A DNA stretch of 64,000 nucleotides from Ga0074130 sp964499485 (GCA_964499485.1 CAZCLF010000001.1:186001-250000); one strand, 5' to 3'. Shown: positions 44,567 to 53,411, counted from the first letter of the stretch. Notes: generated by a model not told the origin, from the sequence alone. Translations and numbers: made by a program.

Positions 44567-46105
44567 TTAGGCCCAGGACTTCTTGAACTCGGTGATAGCA
44601 GCCTTCAGTGCGGCTTCGTCATCCTTGTCCAGATTCTTGGAGGTTTCGATCTTGTTCAGCAGGTCAGCATGCTTCTGGCTGATGTATTGGAGCAGTGCGC
44701 CTTCGAATGCTAGGATCTTGGTGACTTCAACGTCATCCATGAAACCTTCGTTAGAGGCGTACAGCGATACGGCCATTTCCGAAACGGACTGCGGCGCATA
44801 TTGCAGCTGCTTCATCAGTTCGGTCACGCGACGACCACGCTCAAGTTGCTTGCGGGTGGCTTCGTCCAGGTCGGAAGCAAACTGCGCGAAGGCAGCCAGT
44901 TCGCGATACTGAGCGAGGGCCAGACGGATACCGCCGCCGAGCTTCTTGATGACCTTGGTCTGCGCAGCACCACCGACGCGAGACACCGAGATACCGGCGT
45001 TCATTGCAGGACGGATGCCAGCGTTGAACAGGTCGGTTTCCAGGAAGATCTGGCCGTCGGTAATCGAGATCACGTTGGTCGGCACGAATGCGGACACGTC
45101 ACCTGCTTGCGTTTCAATGATCGGCAGTGCGGTCAGCGAACCGGTCTTACCCTTCACTTCACCGTTGGTCAGCTTCTCGACCCACTCTTCCGATACGCGA
45201 GCTGCGCGCTCAAGCAGACGGGAGTGGATGTAGAAAACGTCACCCGGATAAGCTTCGCGGCCTGGTGGGCGGCGCAGCAGCAGGGAGATTTGACGGTAGG
45301 CCCATGCTTGCTTGGTCAGATCGTCATAAACGATCAGTGCATCTTGACCACGATCACGGAAGTACTCGCCCATGGTGCAGCCGGCGTACGGTGCAATGAA
45401 CTGCATCGCAGCGGACTCAGAGGCCGAAGCAGCAACAACGATGGTGTATTCCAGCGCGCCGTTTTCTTCGAGCTTGCGCACGACGTTAGCGATGGTCGAA
45501 GCCTTCTGACCGATTGCCACGTAGATACAGAAAACGCCTTGACCCTTTTGGTTGATGATAGCGTCAATGGCAACAGCGGTCTTACCCGTCTGACGGTCGC
45601 CAATGATCAATTCGCGCTGGCCACGGCCAACAGGAACCATCGAGTCAATAGCCTTCAGGCCGGTTTGCACTGGCTGGTCAACCGACTTACGCCAAATAAC
45701 GCCTGGTGCAACCTTTTCGATCTTGTCGGTCAGCTTGGCGTTGAGCGGGCCCTTGCCGTCGATCGGCTCGCCCAGGGCGTTAACAACGCGACCCAGCAGC
45801 TCAGGACCCACTGGCACTTCCAGAATGCGGCCGGTGCACTTGACCGTGTCGCCTTCGGTGATGTGCTCGTACTCGCCCAGCACAACTGCGCCGACGGAGT
45901 CACGTTCGAGGTTCAGCGCGAGGCCGAAGGTGTTGCCCGGAAACTCCAGCATTTCGCCTTGCATCACATCGGCGAGGCCATGCACACGGACGATACCGTC
46001 AGTCACTGACACCACGGTACCCTCGTTGCGGGCAGTGGCGGCCAGTTGCATGTTCTGGATCCGGCTCTTGATCAGATCACTGATTTCGGAGGGATTGAGG
46101 TTCAT
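44567..46105 (-). CDS. atpA: ATP synthase F1 subunit alpha
   Basis: 512-residue non-catalytic nucleotide-binding subunit. Begins MNLNPSEISDLIKSRI; Walker A GDRQTGKTAVAIDAI, the alpha signature around PPGREAYPGDVFYIHSRLLERAA and the arginine-finger region SVSRVGGAAQTK are visible. Located between atpH and atpG with short gaps. Confidence 0.97.
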   Translation of the reverse strand: MNLNPSEISDLIKSRIQNMQLAATARNEGTVVSVTDGIVRVHGLADVMQGEMLEFPGNTFGLALNLERDSVGAVVLGEYEHITEGDTVKCTGRILEVPVGPELLGRVVNALGEPIDGKGPLNAKLTDKIEKVAPGVIWRKSVDQPVQTGLKAIDSMVPVGRGQRELIIGDRQTGKTAVAIDAIINQKGQGVFCIYVAIGQKASTIANVVRKLEENGALEYTIVVAASASESAAMQFIAPYAGCTMGEYFRDRGQDALIVYDDLTKQAWAYRQISLLLRRPPGREAYPGDVFYIHSRLLERAARVSEEWVEKLTNGEVKGKTGSLTALPIIETQAGDVSAFVPTNVISITDGQIFLETDLFNAGIRPAMNAGISVSRVGGAAQTKVIKKLGGGIRLALAQYRELAAFAQFASDLDEATRKQLERGRRVTELMKQLQYAPQSVSEMAVSLYASNEGFMDDVEVTKILAFEGALLQYISQKHADLLNKIETSKNLDKDDEAALKAAITEFKKSWA

Positions 46106-46115
46106 GGAATAACTC

Positions 46116-46652
46116 CTAGTTCTTTAGCGCGGTTGCCATGGCAGCAAGCTTGCCGCGCACGGAGGCGTCAATGACTTCATCACCGATGGCGATACGAACG
46201 CCGCCGATGAGTTCGGGAACGACAGTGACAGTCGCCTGGATCTTGCAGCTGAACTTCTTTTCGAGATCAGCCACGATCGCTTGCACGGCAGCTGCGTCGA
46301 GCGGGAAAGCGGATTCAACATTCGCTTCACGCACGCCTTCGTGGGCGTTTTTCAACCCCTCGAACAGCTCGGCGATTTCAGGCAGGACTTGCAGACGGTC
46401 GTTGTCGACCAGCACACGGACAAAGTTTTGCTGCTCAGCGGCCAAGCTGTCACCGGCGACGCCGACGAAGAGGCCGGCCAGCTGCTCCGGGGCCAGGCGT
46501 GGATCGCTGATGCAAGACTGCATTTCTGCAGTCGCGCTAACAGCGGCCAGACGACCAAGCACCTGCGACCATGCCGGCAGGGCAGCGGCGCCCTTGGCCA
46601 GCTGGAATGCAGCTTCGGCGTAAGGGCGTGCGAGGGTAACGTTCTCGGCCAT
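46116..46652 (-). CDS. atpH: ATP synthase F1 subunit delta
   Basis: 178-residue peripheral-stalk subunit connecting F1 to subunit b. N-terminal helical domain starts ENVTLARPYAEAAFQLAKG; the C-terminal signature is VPELIGGVRIAIGDEVIDASVRGKLAAMA (partly quoted). Six bases after atpF, ten before atpA. Confidence 0.95.
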   Translation of the reverse strand: MAENVTLARPYAEAAFQLAKGAAALPAWSQVLGRLAAVSATAEMQSCISDPRLAPEQLAGLFVGVAGDSLAAEQQNFVRVLVDNDRLQVLPEIAELFEGLKNAHEGVREANVESAFPLDAAAVQAIVADLEKKFSCKIQATVTVVPELIGGVRIAIGDEVIDASVRGKLAAMATALKN

Positions 46653-46658
46653 GGCGGA

Positions 46659-47129
46659 TTACAGCTCCGACTTCAGTTGTGCCAACAGATCAGCATGAGC
46701 TTGGGCATTGATTTCCTTACGGAGAATCTTTTCAGCACCAGCAACAGCCAGCGTAGCAACCTGCTCGCGCAGGGCTTCACGGGCACGCTGGGCAGCCACA
46801 GCGGCTTCAGCTTCAGCAGCTTCGCGAGCAGCAGCGACGATGCGGGCAGCCTCGGCGCGTGCGTCTTCGATCAGCTGGTTGGCTTGCTTTTCAGCACCAG
46901 AGCGCAGTTCGGTAGCGGATTCGCGAGCCATCTTCAGCTCTTCCACTGCCTTCTTTTCTGCGTTGGCCAGATCAGTCTTAGCCTTGTCCGCCGCAGCAAG
47001 CCCGTCAGCAATTTTCTTCGCGCGCTCGTCGAGTGCAACGGTGATAGGCGGCCACACGAACTTCATCGTGAAGACCACGAACACCAGAAACACGACTGCC
47101 TGCGCTATGAGAGTAGCGTTCAGATTCAC
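46659..47129 (-). CDS. atpF: ATP synthase F0 subunit b
   Basis: 156 residues: one N-terminal membrane helix (ATLIAQAVVFLVFVVFTMKFVWPP), then a long charged coiled coil rich in Ala/Glu/Lys that forms the peripheral stalk dimer. The start codon is GTG at 47129. Its ribosome-binding site AAGAAAGG is the 3' arm of a 10-bp hairpin in the atpE-atpF gap, so translation is probably kept below that of atpE. Confidence 0.95.
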   Translation of the reverse strand: MNLNATLIAQAVVFLVFVVFTMKFVWPPITVALDERAKKIADGLAAADKAKTDLANAEKKAVEELKMARESATELRSGAEKQANQLIEDARAEAARIVAAAREAAEAEAAVAAQRAREALREQVATLAVAGAEKILRKEINAQAHADLLAQLKSEL

Positions 47130-47137
47130 GGCAGATA

Positions 47138-47179
47138 CCTTTCTTGAAAATTAATGAATTGAGTACAACTCAAGAAAGG
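47138..47179 (-). promoter_or_regulatory. Hairpin sequestering the atpF ribosome-binding site
   Basis: On the minus strand CCTTTCTTGA (47179-47170) pairs perfectly with TCAAGAAAGG (47147-47138), which contains the atpF Shine-Dalgarno sequence. A competing small hairpin TTGAGT/ACTCAA (47173-47159) shares part of the first arm. The arrangement could lower and time atpF translation. Confidence 0.7.
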
Positions 47180-47180
47180 A

Positions 47181-47423
47181 TTACTTCAGGAACGTGGAGG
47201 TAGCAAACCACAGAGCGATACCGGTACCGATAATGAATGCAGCATCGATCAGACCAGCCAGCAGGAACATCTTAACTTGCAGGGCGTTCATCAGCTCAGG
47301 TTGGCGAGCCGACGACTCGAGGTACTTGCCACCCATCAGAGCGATACCGATACAGGCGCCGATAGCACCCAGACCAATGATCAGACCGCAAGCCAGCGCG
47401 ACGAAACCGTAAACTTGTTCCAT
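47181..47423 (-). CDS. atpE: ATP synthase F0 subunit c
   Basis: 80-residue proteolipid with two membrane helices joined by a polar loop (ESSARQPELMNA). The ion-binding carboxylate is the Asp in LLAGLIDAAFIIGTG, arranged as in proton-coupled c subunits. An AGGAG ribosome-binding site preceded by a long U-rich leader suggests very high translation, matching the many c copies per complex. Confidence 0.96.
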   Translation of the reverse strand: MEQVYGFVALACGLIIGLGAIGACIGIALMGGKYLESSARQPELMNALQVKMFLLAGLIDAAFIIGTGIALWFATSTFLK

Positions 47424-47431
47424 GACAACAA

Positions 47432-47485
47432 CTCCTAGTTAATTAAACGAACAAAAATAAAACTAAAGTAAAACAAAAACTACAA
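47432..47485 (-). promoter_or_regulatory. U-rich translational enhancer-like leader of atpE
   Basis: The 68-base gap between atpB and atpE is almost free of C and G. On the minus strand it reads as a run of T-rich blocks (TTTTTGTTTTACTTTAG and similar) directly before AGGAG. This resembles the U-rich translation-enhancing region before E. coli atpE. Confidence 0.65.
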
Positions 47486-47491
47486 AGCGAA

Positions 47492-48382
47492 TTAGTGGCC
47501 TTCGTGAGCCTGACCGACATATACGAGGGTCAGCATCATGAAAATAAAGGCTTGCAACGCAACGACCAAAATGTGGAATAGCGTCCAGGCAAGGCCTGCC
47601 ACGAAATGACCGAAGAACAGAAGAATGCTCGGAGCATTAAAGCCAGTCCACGCTGCACCCATCAGAGCGATCAGCATGAAAATCAGCTCGCCGGCAAACA
47701 TGTTGCCGAACAACCGCATGCCATGCGAAATGGTTTTAGCAGCGAACTCAATCAGCTGCATGCAGAAATTGACTGGCCACAGCACAGGGTGGGAGCCAAA
47801 TGGCGCAGTGAACAGCTCATGAATCCAGCCGCCAATGCCCTTGATCTTCATGTTGTAGTACAGACAGATCAGCAGCACGGTGAAGGACATACCGAAGGTC
47901 GCGTTGATGTCAGCCGTCGGCACAACACGCAGGTAAGCGTGGTGAGGATCGCCGCCCATGCTGGCGTAAATACCTTCCCAGATCCGCGGCAAGAGATCAA
48001 CCGGCAGGAAGTCCATTGCGTTCATGAAGAACACCCAGATGAACACGGTCAGCGCCAGTGGCGACACAAACTTGCGTGAAGCTTCGGAGTGGATGATGCC
48101 CTTGGCTTGGTCCGACACCATTTCGACCAACAGCTCAACAAAGCCTTGGAAGCGACCCGGCACACCCGATGTTGCCTTACGGGCAGCTAGCCACAGCAGG
48201 CCAACACCGACCACGCCCATGGCGATCGAGAAGAAAAGGGTATCAAGATTAAGCACCGACCAATCCACCAGTGCGGCCTGCTTGTGGCCGGTGGTGTTCA
48301 GGTAGGTCAAATGGTGGGCAACGTATTCGCCCGCATTTGGGGCATGTGCCACTGCTTGTTCAGCTGCGTGTTCAGTCGACAT
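47492..48382 (-). CDS. atpB: ATP synthase F0 subunit a
   Basis: 296-residue polytopic membrane protein forming the proton half-channels. The essential Arg is in SHGMRLFGNMFAGELIFML. Other conserved parts include FIWVFFMNAMDFLPVDLLP and the C-terminal helix hairpin. The start at MSTEHAAEQ was chosen because it lies just after the atpI stop; a longer frame to 48457 would overlap atpI. Confidence 0.95.
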   Translation of the reverse strand: MSTEHAAEQAVAHAPNAGEYVAHHLTYLNTTGHKQAALVDWSVLNLDTLFFSIAMGVVGVGLLWLAARKATSGVPGRFQGFVELLVEMVSDQAKGIIHSEASRKFVSPLALTVFIWVFFMNAMDFLPVDLLPRIWEGIYASMGGDPHHAYLRVVPTADINATFGMSFTVLLICLYYNMKIKGIGGWIHELFTAPFGSHPVLWPVNFCMQLIEFAAKTISHGMRLFGNMFAGELIFMLIALMGAAWTGFNAPSILLFFGHFVAGLAWTLFHILVVALQAFIFMMLTLVYVGQAHEGH

Positions 48383-48384
48383 GG

Positions 48385-48720
48385 TCAAATTTTCAGCAAG
48401 AATGCAAAAAGATTCGCTTTTACTGCGGCGAGGATGCCGGCCATCAGGCACAGCCAATGCACCGGATAGAAGCGAATCGCCACAAACAAAATACCTACTG
48501 TGCAGACGACCTTAATCAGCTCGCCTACAAAAAACAGTGCAACGTTAGTCCGCCCCTCTGCGTCGGCGCGCTTGAGGCGCAGCACAAACAACAGATTCGG
48601 AACCAGATAGGCCAAGCCACCAATCAATGCCGAGAAGGCCCCGGAGCTACCCACCAGCAATCCGGCAAGCGCTACAGCGAGTCCGATCAGGGCAGCCTGC
48701 AGGAGTATGACTTTCAGCAT
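48385..48720 (-). CDS. atpI: ATP synthase protein I
   Basis: 111 residues with four hydrophobic segments (MLKVILLQAALIGLAVALAG, GGLAYLVPNLLFVLRL, ALFFVGELIKVVCTVGILFVA in part, and a last C-terminal one). It assists c-ring assembly and possibly Mg2+ uptake in other bacteria. First gene of the atp operon; the start at MLKVILLQ excludes an unsupported 32-residue extension. Confidence 0.88.
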   Translation of the reverse strand: MLKVILLQAALIGLAVALAGLLVGSSGAFSALIGGLAYLVPNLLFVLRLKRADAEGRTNVALFFVGELIKVVCTVGILFVAIRFYPVHWLCLMAGILAAVKANLFAFLLKI

Positions 48721-48800
48721 TTCTTCCCCTGCACTCCGGTCCAGTCGAGGACGTAAGTCCCGCTTTGTAAGCCCCAAACGGGGGCAGACAAAGCCGCGAG

Positions 48801-48829
48801 AATGTAATCGAAACACTGACAGAAGTCAA
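48801..48829 (-). promoter_or_regulatory. Promoter of the atp operon
   Basis: Minus-strand -35 TTGACT (48829-48824), 17-base spacer, -10 TACATT (48806-48801), about 80 bases before the atpI start. Confidence 0.65.
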
Positions 48830-48922
48830 TTCGAGTGCGGAACTTTCGGCCTGTATTCAAACGCATATGTAGATTTTATCCGCGCAGAAAAAATATCCTT
48901 TGACAGTACTTGCTGACTGGAT

Positions 48923-48958
48923 TTGACGGAACGCGTCGATATGTTTATATTTATCGAC
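48923..48958 (+). promoter_or_regulatory. arsR promoter with overlapping operator palindrome
   Basis: -35 TTGACG (48923-48928), 17-base spacer, -10 TATATT (48946-48951). The inverted repeat GTCGATA (48935-48941) with TATCGAC (48952-48958) spans the -10 box, a typical ArsR-type operator position. The predicted transcription start coincides with the ATG at 48959, so the transcript is probably leaderless. Confidence 0.75.
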
Positions 48959-49270
48959 ATGAAGACACTTTATGCCAAAGAAATTCCGCCCGTCTGGAAA
49001 GACGTTTCCAAGACCTTCGCTGCACTGGGCGACGAGCAACGGCAACGCATTTTGCTGAGCTTTGAGCGCGGCGAGCGCCTGAATGTCACCCAGCTGGCCG
49101 ATGCCTCGACCCTGTCTCGCCCAACGGTTTCGCACCACCTCAAGATTTTGCGAGAGGCCGGGGTGCTCGCCTCGCAAAAAGAGGGCAAGGAGGTCTTTTA
49201 CTGGATCGACAAGGCCAACCTGACAGAAACGTTAAGCCGCGTACTTAGTTACATCGACGACGAAGTTTAA
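48959..49270 (+). CDS. ArsR/SmtB-type winged-helix regulator without cysteines
   Basis: 103 residues. Winged-helix core VSKTFAALGDEQRQRILLSF, recognition helix STLSRPTVSHHLKILREAGV and wing SQKEGKEVFYWI. There is no Cys, so the usual thiol metal or sulfide sensing sites are absent. It lies 54 bases before lplT-aas on the same strand and has a palindromic operator over its promoter. Likely an autoregulated repressor of the lysophospholipid-recycling genes; the signal is unknown. The only plausible start is the ATG at the predicted transcription start. Confidence 0.88.
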   Translation: MKTLYAKEIPPVWKDVSKTFAALGDEQRQRILLSFERGERLNVTQLADASTLSRPTVSHHLKILREAGVLASQKEGKEVFYWIDKANLTETLSRVLSYIDDEV

Positions 49271-49324
49271 GTATCTGCGTATCAATCAAATAGACCTCAG
49301 TCATTCATCCCTCTAGGATCAACC

Positions 49325-50638
49325 ATGTCCGGACAGTTCCAGCTGTTGAAAGAGCCCCGCTTCTTGCCGCTCTTTATCACCCAGTTTCTCGGCGCATTCA
49401 ATGACAACGTTTTAAAGAATGCAATGGTGATCCTAATCACCTTTCAGGGCGCGCGTATGAGCAGCCTCGATCCCAAGCTCATGGTTAATATCTGTGCCGG
49501 ACTCTTCATCCTGCCCTTCTTCATATTCTCAGCGACTGCAGGGCAGCTGGCGGATAAATACGAGAAGTCTTTTCTGATTCGCCTGATCAAGCTGATTGAG
49601 ATCGGCATCATGGTGATCGCCGCCGTGGGCTTTTGGTTACCCAACCTACCGCTATTGCTGACCTCACTGTTCCTCATGGGCATGCACTCGACGTTGTTCG
49701 GGCCGATCAAATATTCCATCCTGCCGCAGCATCTGCGTGACGAAGAACTGATTGGCGGCAATGCGCTGATTGAATCAGGCACTTTTCTCGCCATCTTGTT
49801 TGGGACCATTCTCGGCGGCACTCTGGTGGGCTTGGGCGAAGCCGGGCGTCACTATGCCTCAGCTACTTGTTTCTTAATTGCAGTATTCGGCTATCTGGCC
49901 AGCCGGCGCATTCCCCAGGCTGCAGCCGCCGCACCGGAACTGAAAGTCAGCTGGAATCCGCTCAGCGAAACTTGGCGTAACCTCAAGTTCGCCAAGCAAA
50001 ACCGTAGCGTTTTCCTTTCCATCCTCGGAATCTCTTGGTTCTGGTTTTACGGTGCGCTCTTTTTGTCCCAATTCCCAGCCTTTGCCAAAGACAACCTCGG
50101 TGGCAACGAAAGTGTGGTCACCCTGTTGTTAGCCATTTTCTCCGTGGGCATCGGCCTTGGTTCATTACTGTGTGAAAAACTCTCTGGCAAACAGATCGAA
50201 CCAGGCATCGTTCCACTGGGCTCCATCGGCCTAACCGTATTTGCCATCGACCTGTACTTCGCAGCACCCGTCACGAACAGCATCACCGGCATGTCGGCTT
50301 CTGAGTTTCTGTCACAAGCGGGCAGCCTTCGTGTCTTGATTGATCTGGTTCTGATCGGCACCTTTGGTGGCTTCTACTGCGTGCCGCTGTATGCACTGAT
50401 GCAAACACGCTCCGAAGCCTCGCACCGTTCGCGCATCATCGCCGGCAACAACATTCTGAACGCCCTGTTCATGGTCGCCGCGGCAGCGCTGGCGATTGTG
50501 CTCCTGGGTGCGGGGTGCAGTGTGCCGCAACTGTTCTTGATCACCGCCATTCTGAATGCGTTCATTGCCGCTTATATCTACACACTACGGCCCGAATTCA
50601 TCAATCGCTTCTTTTGCTGGCTCAAGGGAGCTAAATAA
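49325..50638 (+). CDS. lplT: Lysophospholipid transporter LplT (MFS)
   Basis: 437 residues, about 12 membrane segments, opening FLPLFITQFLGAFNDNVLKNAMVIL, typical of LplT. LplT flips lyso-phosphatidylethanolamine and related lipids inward for re-acylation by Aas, which is encoded next (ATG one base after the lplT stop). The pairing strongly supports the call. Confidence 0.9.
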   Translation: MSGQFQLLKEPRFLPLFITQFLGAFNDNVLKNAMVILITFQGARMSSLDPKLMVNICAGLFILPFFIFSATAGQLADKYEKSFLIRLIKLIEIGIMVIAAVGFWLPNLPLLLTSLFLMGMHSTLFGPIKYSILPQHLRDEELIGGNALIESGTFLAILFGTILGGTLVGLGEAGRHYASATCFLIAVFGYLASRRIPQAAAAAPELKVSWNPLSETWRNLKFAKQNRSVFLSILGISWFWFYGALFLSQFPAFAKDNLGGNESVVTLLLAIFSVGIGLGSLLCEKLSGKQIEPGIVPLGSIGLTVFAIDLYFAAPVTNSITGMSASEFLSQAGSLRVLIDLVLIGTFGGFYCVPLYALMQTRSEASHRSRIIAGNNILNALFMVAAAALAIVLLGAGCSVPQLFLITAILNAFIAAYIYTLRPEFINRFFCWLKGAK

Positions 50639-50639
50639 C

Positions 50640-52790
50640 ATGCTGAAAGCCGTACTTCGCCCCATCCTACGGTTACTGACCCGCCTGCTTTATCGCGTCA
50701 AATTACGCAACCCGCACCACACCGCTTTCACGGCCGAGCGGTTGCTGATCGTAGCGAATCATGAGTCGTTTCTTGATGGCCTATTGCTCGGTTTGTATTT
50801 GCCGGCAAATCCCGTGTTTGTCGTTAATACGCAAATTGCCAAGGTACCGTTGTTCCGCCTGATCTTAAGCATGGTCGACTATCTGACCGTCGATCCGAGC
50901 AGCCCGATGGCCATCAAGAAGATCATTAAGTTGGTCGAGTCAGGACGGCCGGTCGTGATATTCCCCGAAGGGAGGATCACCACCACTGGCAGCTTGATGA
51001 AGGTGTATGAAGGCCCAGCTTTCGTTGCCGCCAAGACGGGGGCGACCATCATCCCGGTCCGCCTCGATGGCCCGGCACGTACGCGCTTCTCACGCATGTC
51101 AGGCGAAGCGCCGCGCGGCTGGTTTCCGAAGATGCACATCGTGATCCAACCCGCGACTAAGATTGACATGCCGGTGGCTGACCGCGCCAAGGAGCGCCGC
51201 TACAAAGCCGGTGAGGCCTTGCGTCGGATCATGCAGGAAATGCTGTTCGCTACGCGCCCGCAACAAACCTTGTTCACCGCCCTACTTGAAGCCAGCCGCA
51301 ACTTCGGCCGCAAGCGCCGCATGGTTGAGGACGCCAAGCAGATTGAGTACAGCTATGGCGACATCATCAAGATGACGCTGGTGCTCGGCCGCGTTGCCAG
51401 CCGTTTGGGTGGGGAAGACGAACGAATCGGTATTCTGCTGCCCAACCTCGCACCAACGCTGGGGCTACTGATCGGTCTCGGCACATTCCGCCGTGTGCCG
51501 GCCATGCTCAACTACACCGCGGGCACCGAGGGGATGCAAAACGCCTGTGTCGCCGCCGAGATCAAAACTGTCATCACATCGCGCACCTTCCTTGAGCAGG
51601 GAAAGCTCACAGACAAAGTGCTGGCGCTACAGAATCTTCGCATCATTTATCTTGAAGATTTGCGCGAACAGATCACGCTGGGCGACAAGCTCTGGTGGAT
51701 CACCTACGCGCGCTGGCTGCCGCGCGCTGCCGGCAACCACGGTGCACAACCCGAAGATACCGCGGTGGTGCTATTCACCTCAGGCTCAGAGGGCAAGCCC
51801 AAGGGGGTAGTGTTGGCACATCGGGCGCTGCTGGCCAATATTTCTCAGGTGCGTTCAATTGTCGATTTCAATACGAGTGACAAGGTGTTGAACGCCCTGC
51901 CGATCTTCCATTCCTTCGGGCTGACGGGTGGTGCGCTGCTACCCTTGATGACCGGGACGCGCGTGTTCCTCTATCCATCACCGCTGCATTACCGCGTGAT
52001 CCCCGAACTGGCCTATGACCGTGGCTGCTCCATTCTCTTCGGTACCAGCACCTTCCTCGGGCATTACGGAAAGTTTGCACATCCCTACGATTTTTTCCGC
52101 CTGCGCTATGTCGTTGCCGGCGCTGAAAAGCTCTCAGCTCAAGTCCGTGAACAATGGTTTGAGAAGTTCGGCATTCGGATTTTCGAAGGCTATGGTGCCA
52201 CTGAAACTGCACCCGTCATCGCCGTGAATGCGCCCATGGCCTACCGCACCGGCACGGTGGGACAACTGCTGCCTGGGATTGAACACAAGCTGGTCGCCGT
52301 GCCCGGCATCGACAAGGGTGGCATCCTGCATGTGAAGGGTCCGAACGTCATGAGCGGCTATTACCGCTACGACAAGCCCGGTGTCCTGGAAGCACCAAAG
52401 TCAGATGCCGGTGATGGCTGGTATGACACCGGCGATGTCGTCGATATCGACAGCGATGGCTTTGTGCGTATCCTCGGGCGCGTCAAGCGCTTCGCCAAGA
52501 TTGCCGGCGAAATGGTCTCGCTTGAAGTGGTAGAAAAAATTGCAGGCGCCGCGAGTCCGGACAAAGCGCATGCGGCCAGCACTCAGCCCGACCCGGCGCG
52601 CGGTGAGGCTTTGGTGTTGTTCACCACCGATCCGCAGTTGGGCCGCGAACAATTGCAGAGCACTGCACGGACGCTCGGTTTACCCGAGCTGGCCGTACCG
52701 CGCAAAATTGTGCTTATCGAAACTCTGCCACTGCTAGGAACAGGCAAGACGGATTACGTCACCCTGAAGCAGATGGCCGAGACCGCATAA
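50640..52790 (+). CDS. aas: Bifunctional acyl-ACP synthetase / 2-acylglycerophosphoethanolamine acyltransferase
   Basis: 716 residues, the same size as E. coli Aas. The N-terminal PlsC-type acyltransferase domain has NHESFLDG (HX4D) and FPEGRITTTG. The AMP-binding domain has FTSGSEGKPKGV, GYGATETAP, YDTGDVVDID and the lysine-bearing RVKRFAKIAGEMVSLE. Re-acylates lysophospholipids at the inner membrane. The start at MLKAVLRPIL lies right behind lplT. Its stop directly abuts the convergent CBS gene. Confidence 0.93.
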   Translation: MLKAVLRPILRLLTRLLYRVKLRNPHHTAFTAERLLIVANHESFLDGLLLGLYLPANPVFVVNTQIAKVPLFRLILSMVDYLTVDPSSPMAIKKIIKLVESGRPVVIFPEGRITTTGSLMKVYEGPAFVAAKTGATIIPVRLDGPARTRFSRMSGEAPRGWFPKMHIVIQPATKIDMPVADRAKERRYKAGEALRRIMQEMLFATRPQQTLFTALLEASRNFGRKRRMVEDAKQIEYSYGDIIKMTLVLGRVASRLGGEDERIGILLPNLAPTLGLLIGLGTFRRVPAMLNYTAGTEGMQNACVAAEIKTVITSRTFLEQGKLTDKVLALQNLRIIYLEDLREQITLGDKLWWITYARWLPRAAGNHGAQPEDTAVVLFTSGSEGKPKGVVLAHRALLANISQVRSIVDFNTSDKVLNALPIFHSFGLTGGALLPLMTGTRVFLYPSPLHYRVIPELAYDRGCSILFGTSTFLGHYGKFAHPYDFFRLRYVVAGAEKLSAQVREQWFEKFGIRIFEGYGATETAPVIAVNAPMAYRTGTVGQLLPGIEHKLVAVPGIDKGGILHVKGPNVMSGYYRYDKPGVLEAPKSDAGDGWYDTGDVVDIDSDGFVRILGRVKRFAKIAGEMVSLEVVEKIAGAASPDKAHAASTQPDPARGEALVLFTTDPQLGREQLQSTARTLGLPELAVPRKIVLIETLPLLGTGKTDYVTLKQMAETA

Positions 52791-53384
52791 TCACACGCCC
52801 GAGATCGCCGCCTCGATTTCGGCAAAGGTGCGTGCTGCTTCGTGCGTCACGACACTAATGCCGAGCTGACGCGCGATCTGCGTTGCAGAAAAAATCCCAC
52901 GCAGAACTTGTTTGCCATTCTGGTCTTCAACGACCAATGCATGCGCGCGCGTGGCGGCCTTGAGGGTGGCAACAATATGGCCAACTTCGGCTCGGGCCAC
53001 ATCATTAATGCGCAGGACTTCCATATTGTCGACTGCTGTCATCACGTCGCTGACCCGCAGTTCATTGCGCTTGATGCCGCGGTTCTGCGCAACCAGGACT
53101 GGGCGTTCGCCGAGCAGATCGGTCGATGAAAGCACGCCGCGAATGCGTCCATCATTGCCCGCTACGAGCAGCAAGCGCACTCCGCGCAGCAGCATCGACT
53201 GATTAGCTTCAGGCAATGAATCATCTGGAGAAATCGTTGCTGCGGGGATTTTGGCGAGATCCGTCATCACCTCAACCGCAGGGGAGTCCGCCCTCACAGG
53301 GACAGGATTGTGTGCGTCGAGCACAAAACAACCGGAGCTGGCGATGGTGGCTTGAGCAAGGGGTTTGTAGCTTGGACGTTCCAT
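52791..53384 (-). CDS. CBS-domain protein
   Basis: 197 residues with two CBS motifs. The first (about 45-110) ends in DGRIRGVLSSTDLLG; the second (about 115-190) has VSDVMTAVDNMEVLRINDVARAEV and LVVEDQNGKQVLRGIFSATQIARQLG (each partly quoted). No other domain. Probably an adenosine-nucleotide-sensing regulatory protein of unknown partner. Start at MERPSYKPL with TGGAGA upstream. A 14-bp palindrome lies just before the ribosome-binding site. Confidence 0.85.
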   Translation of the reverse strand: MERPSYKPLAQATIASSGCFVLDAHNPVPVRADSPAVEVMTDLAKIPAATISPDDSLPEANQSMLLRGVRLLLVAGNDGRIRGVLSSTDLLGERPVLVAQNRGIKRNELRVSDVMTAVDNMEVLRINDVARAEVGHIVATLKAATRAHALVVEDQNGKQVLRGIFSATQIARQLGISVVTHEAARTFAEIEAAISGV

Positions 53385-53397
53385 GATCGTTTCTCCA

Positions 53398-53411
53398 CTA
53401 ATAATTATTAG
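53398..53411. promoter_or_regulatory. Perfect AT-rich palindrome upstream of the CBS gene
   Basis: CTAATAATTATTAG is a perfect 14-bp palindrome ending a few bases before the ribosome-binding site. A second inverted repeat, GACCCGGAT (53418-53426) with ATCCGGGTC (53455-53463), lies further upstream. Looks like an operator; the regulator is unknown. Confidence 0.45.

Noticed and set aside
44801..46009. Long plus-strand open frame (402 codons) antisense to atpA
   Set aside because: Same reasoning: a shadow of atpA without protein-like composition or a ribosome-binding site.
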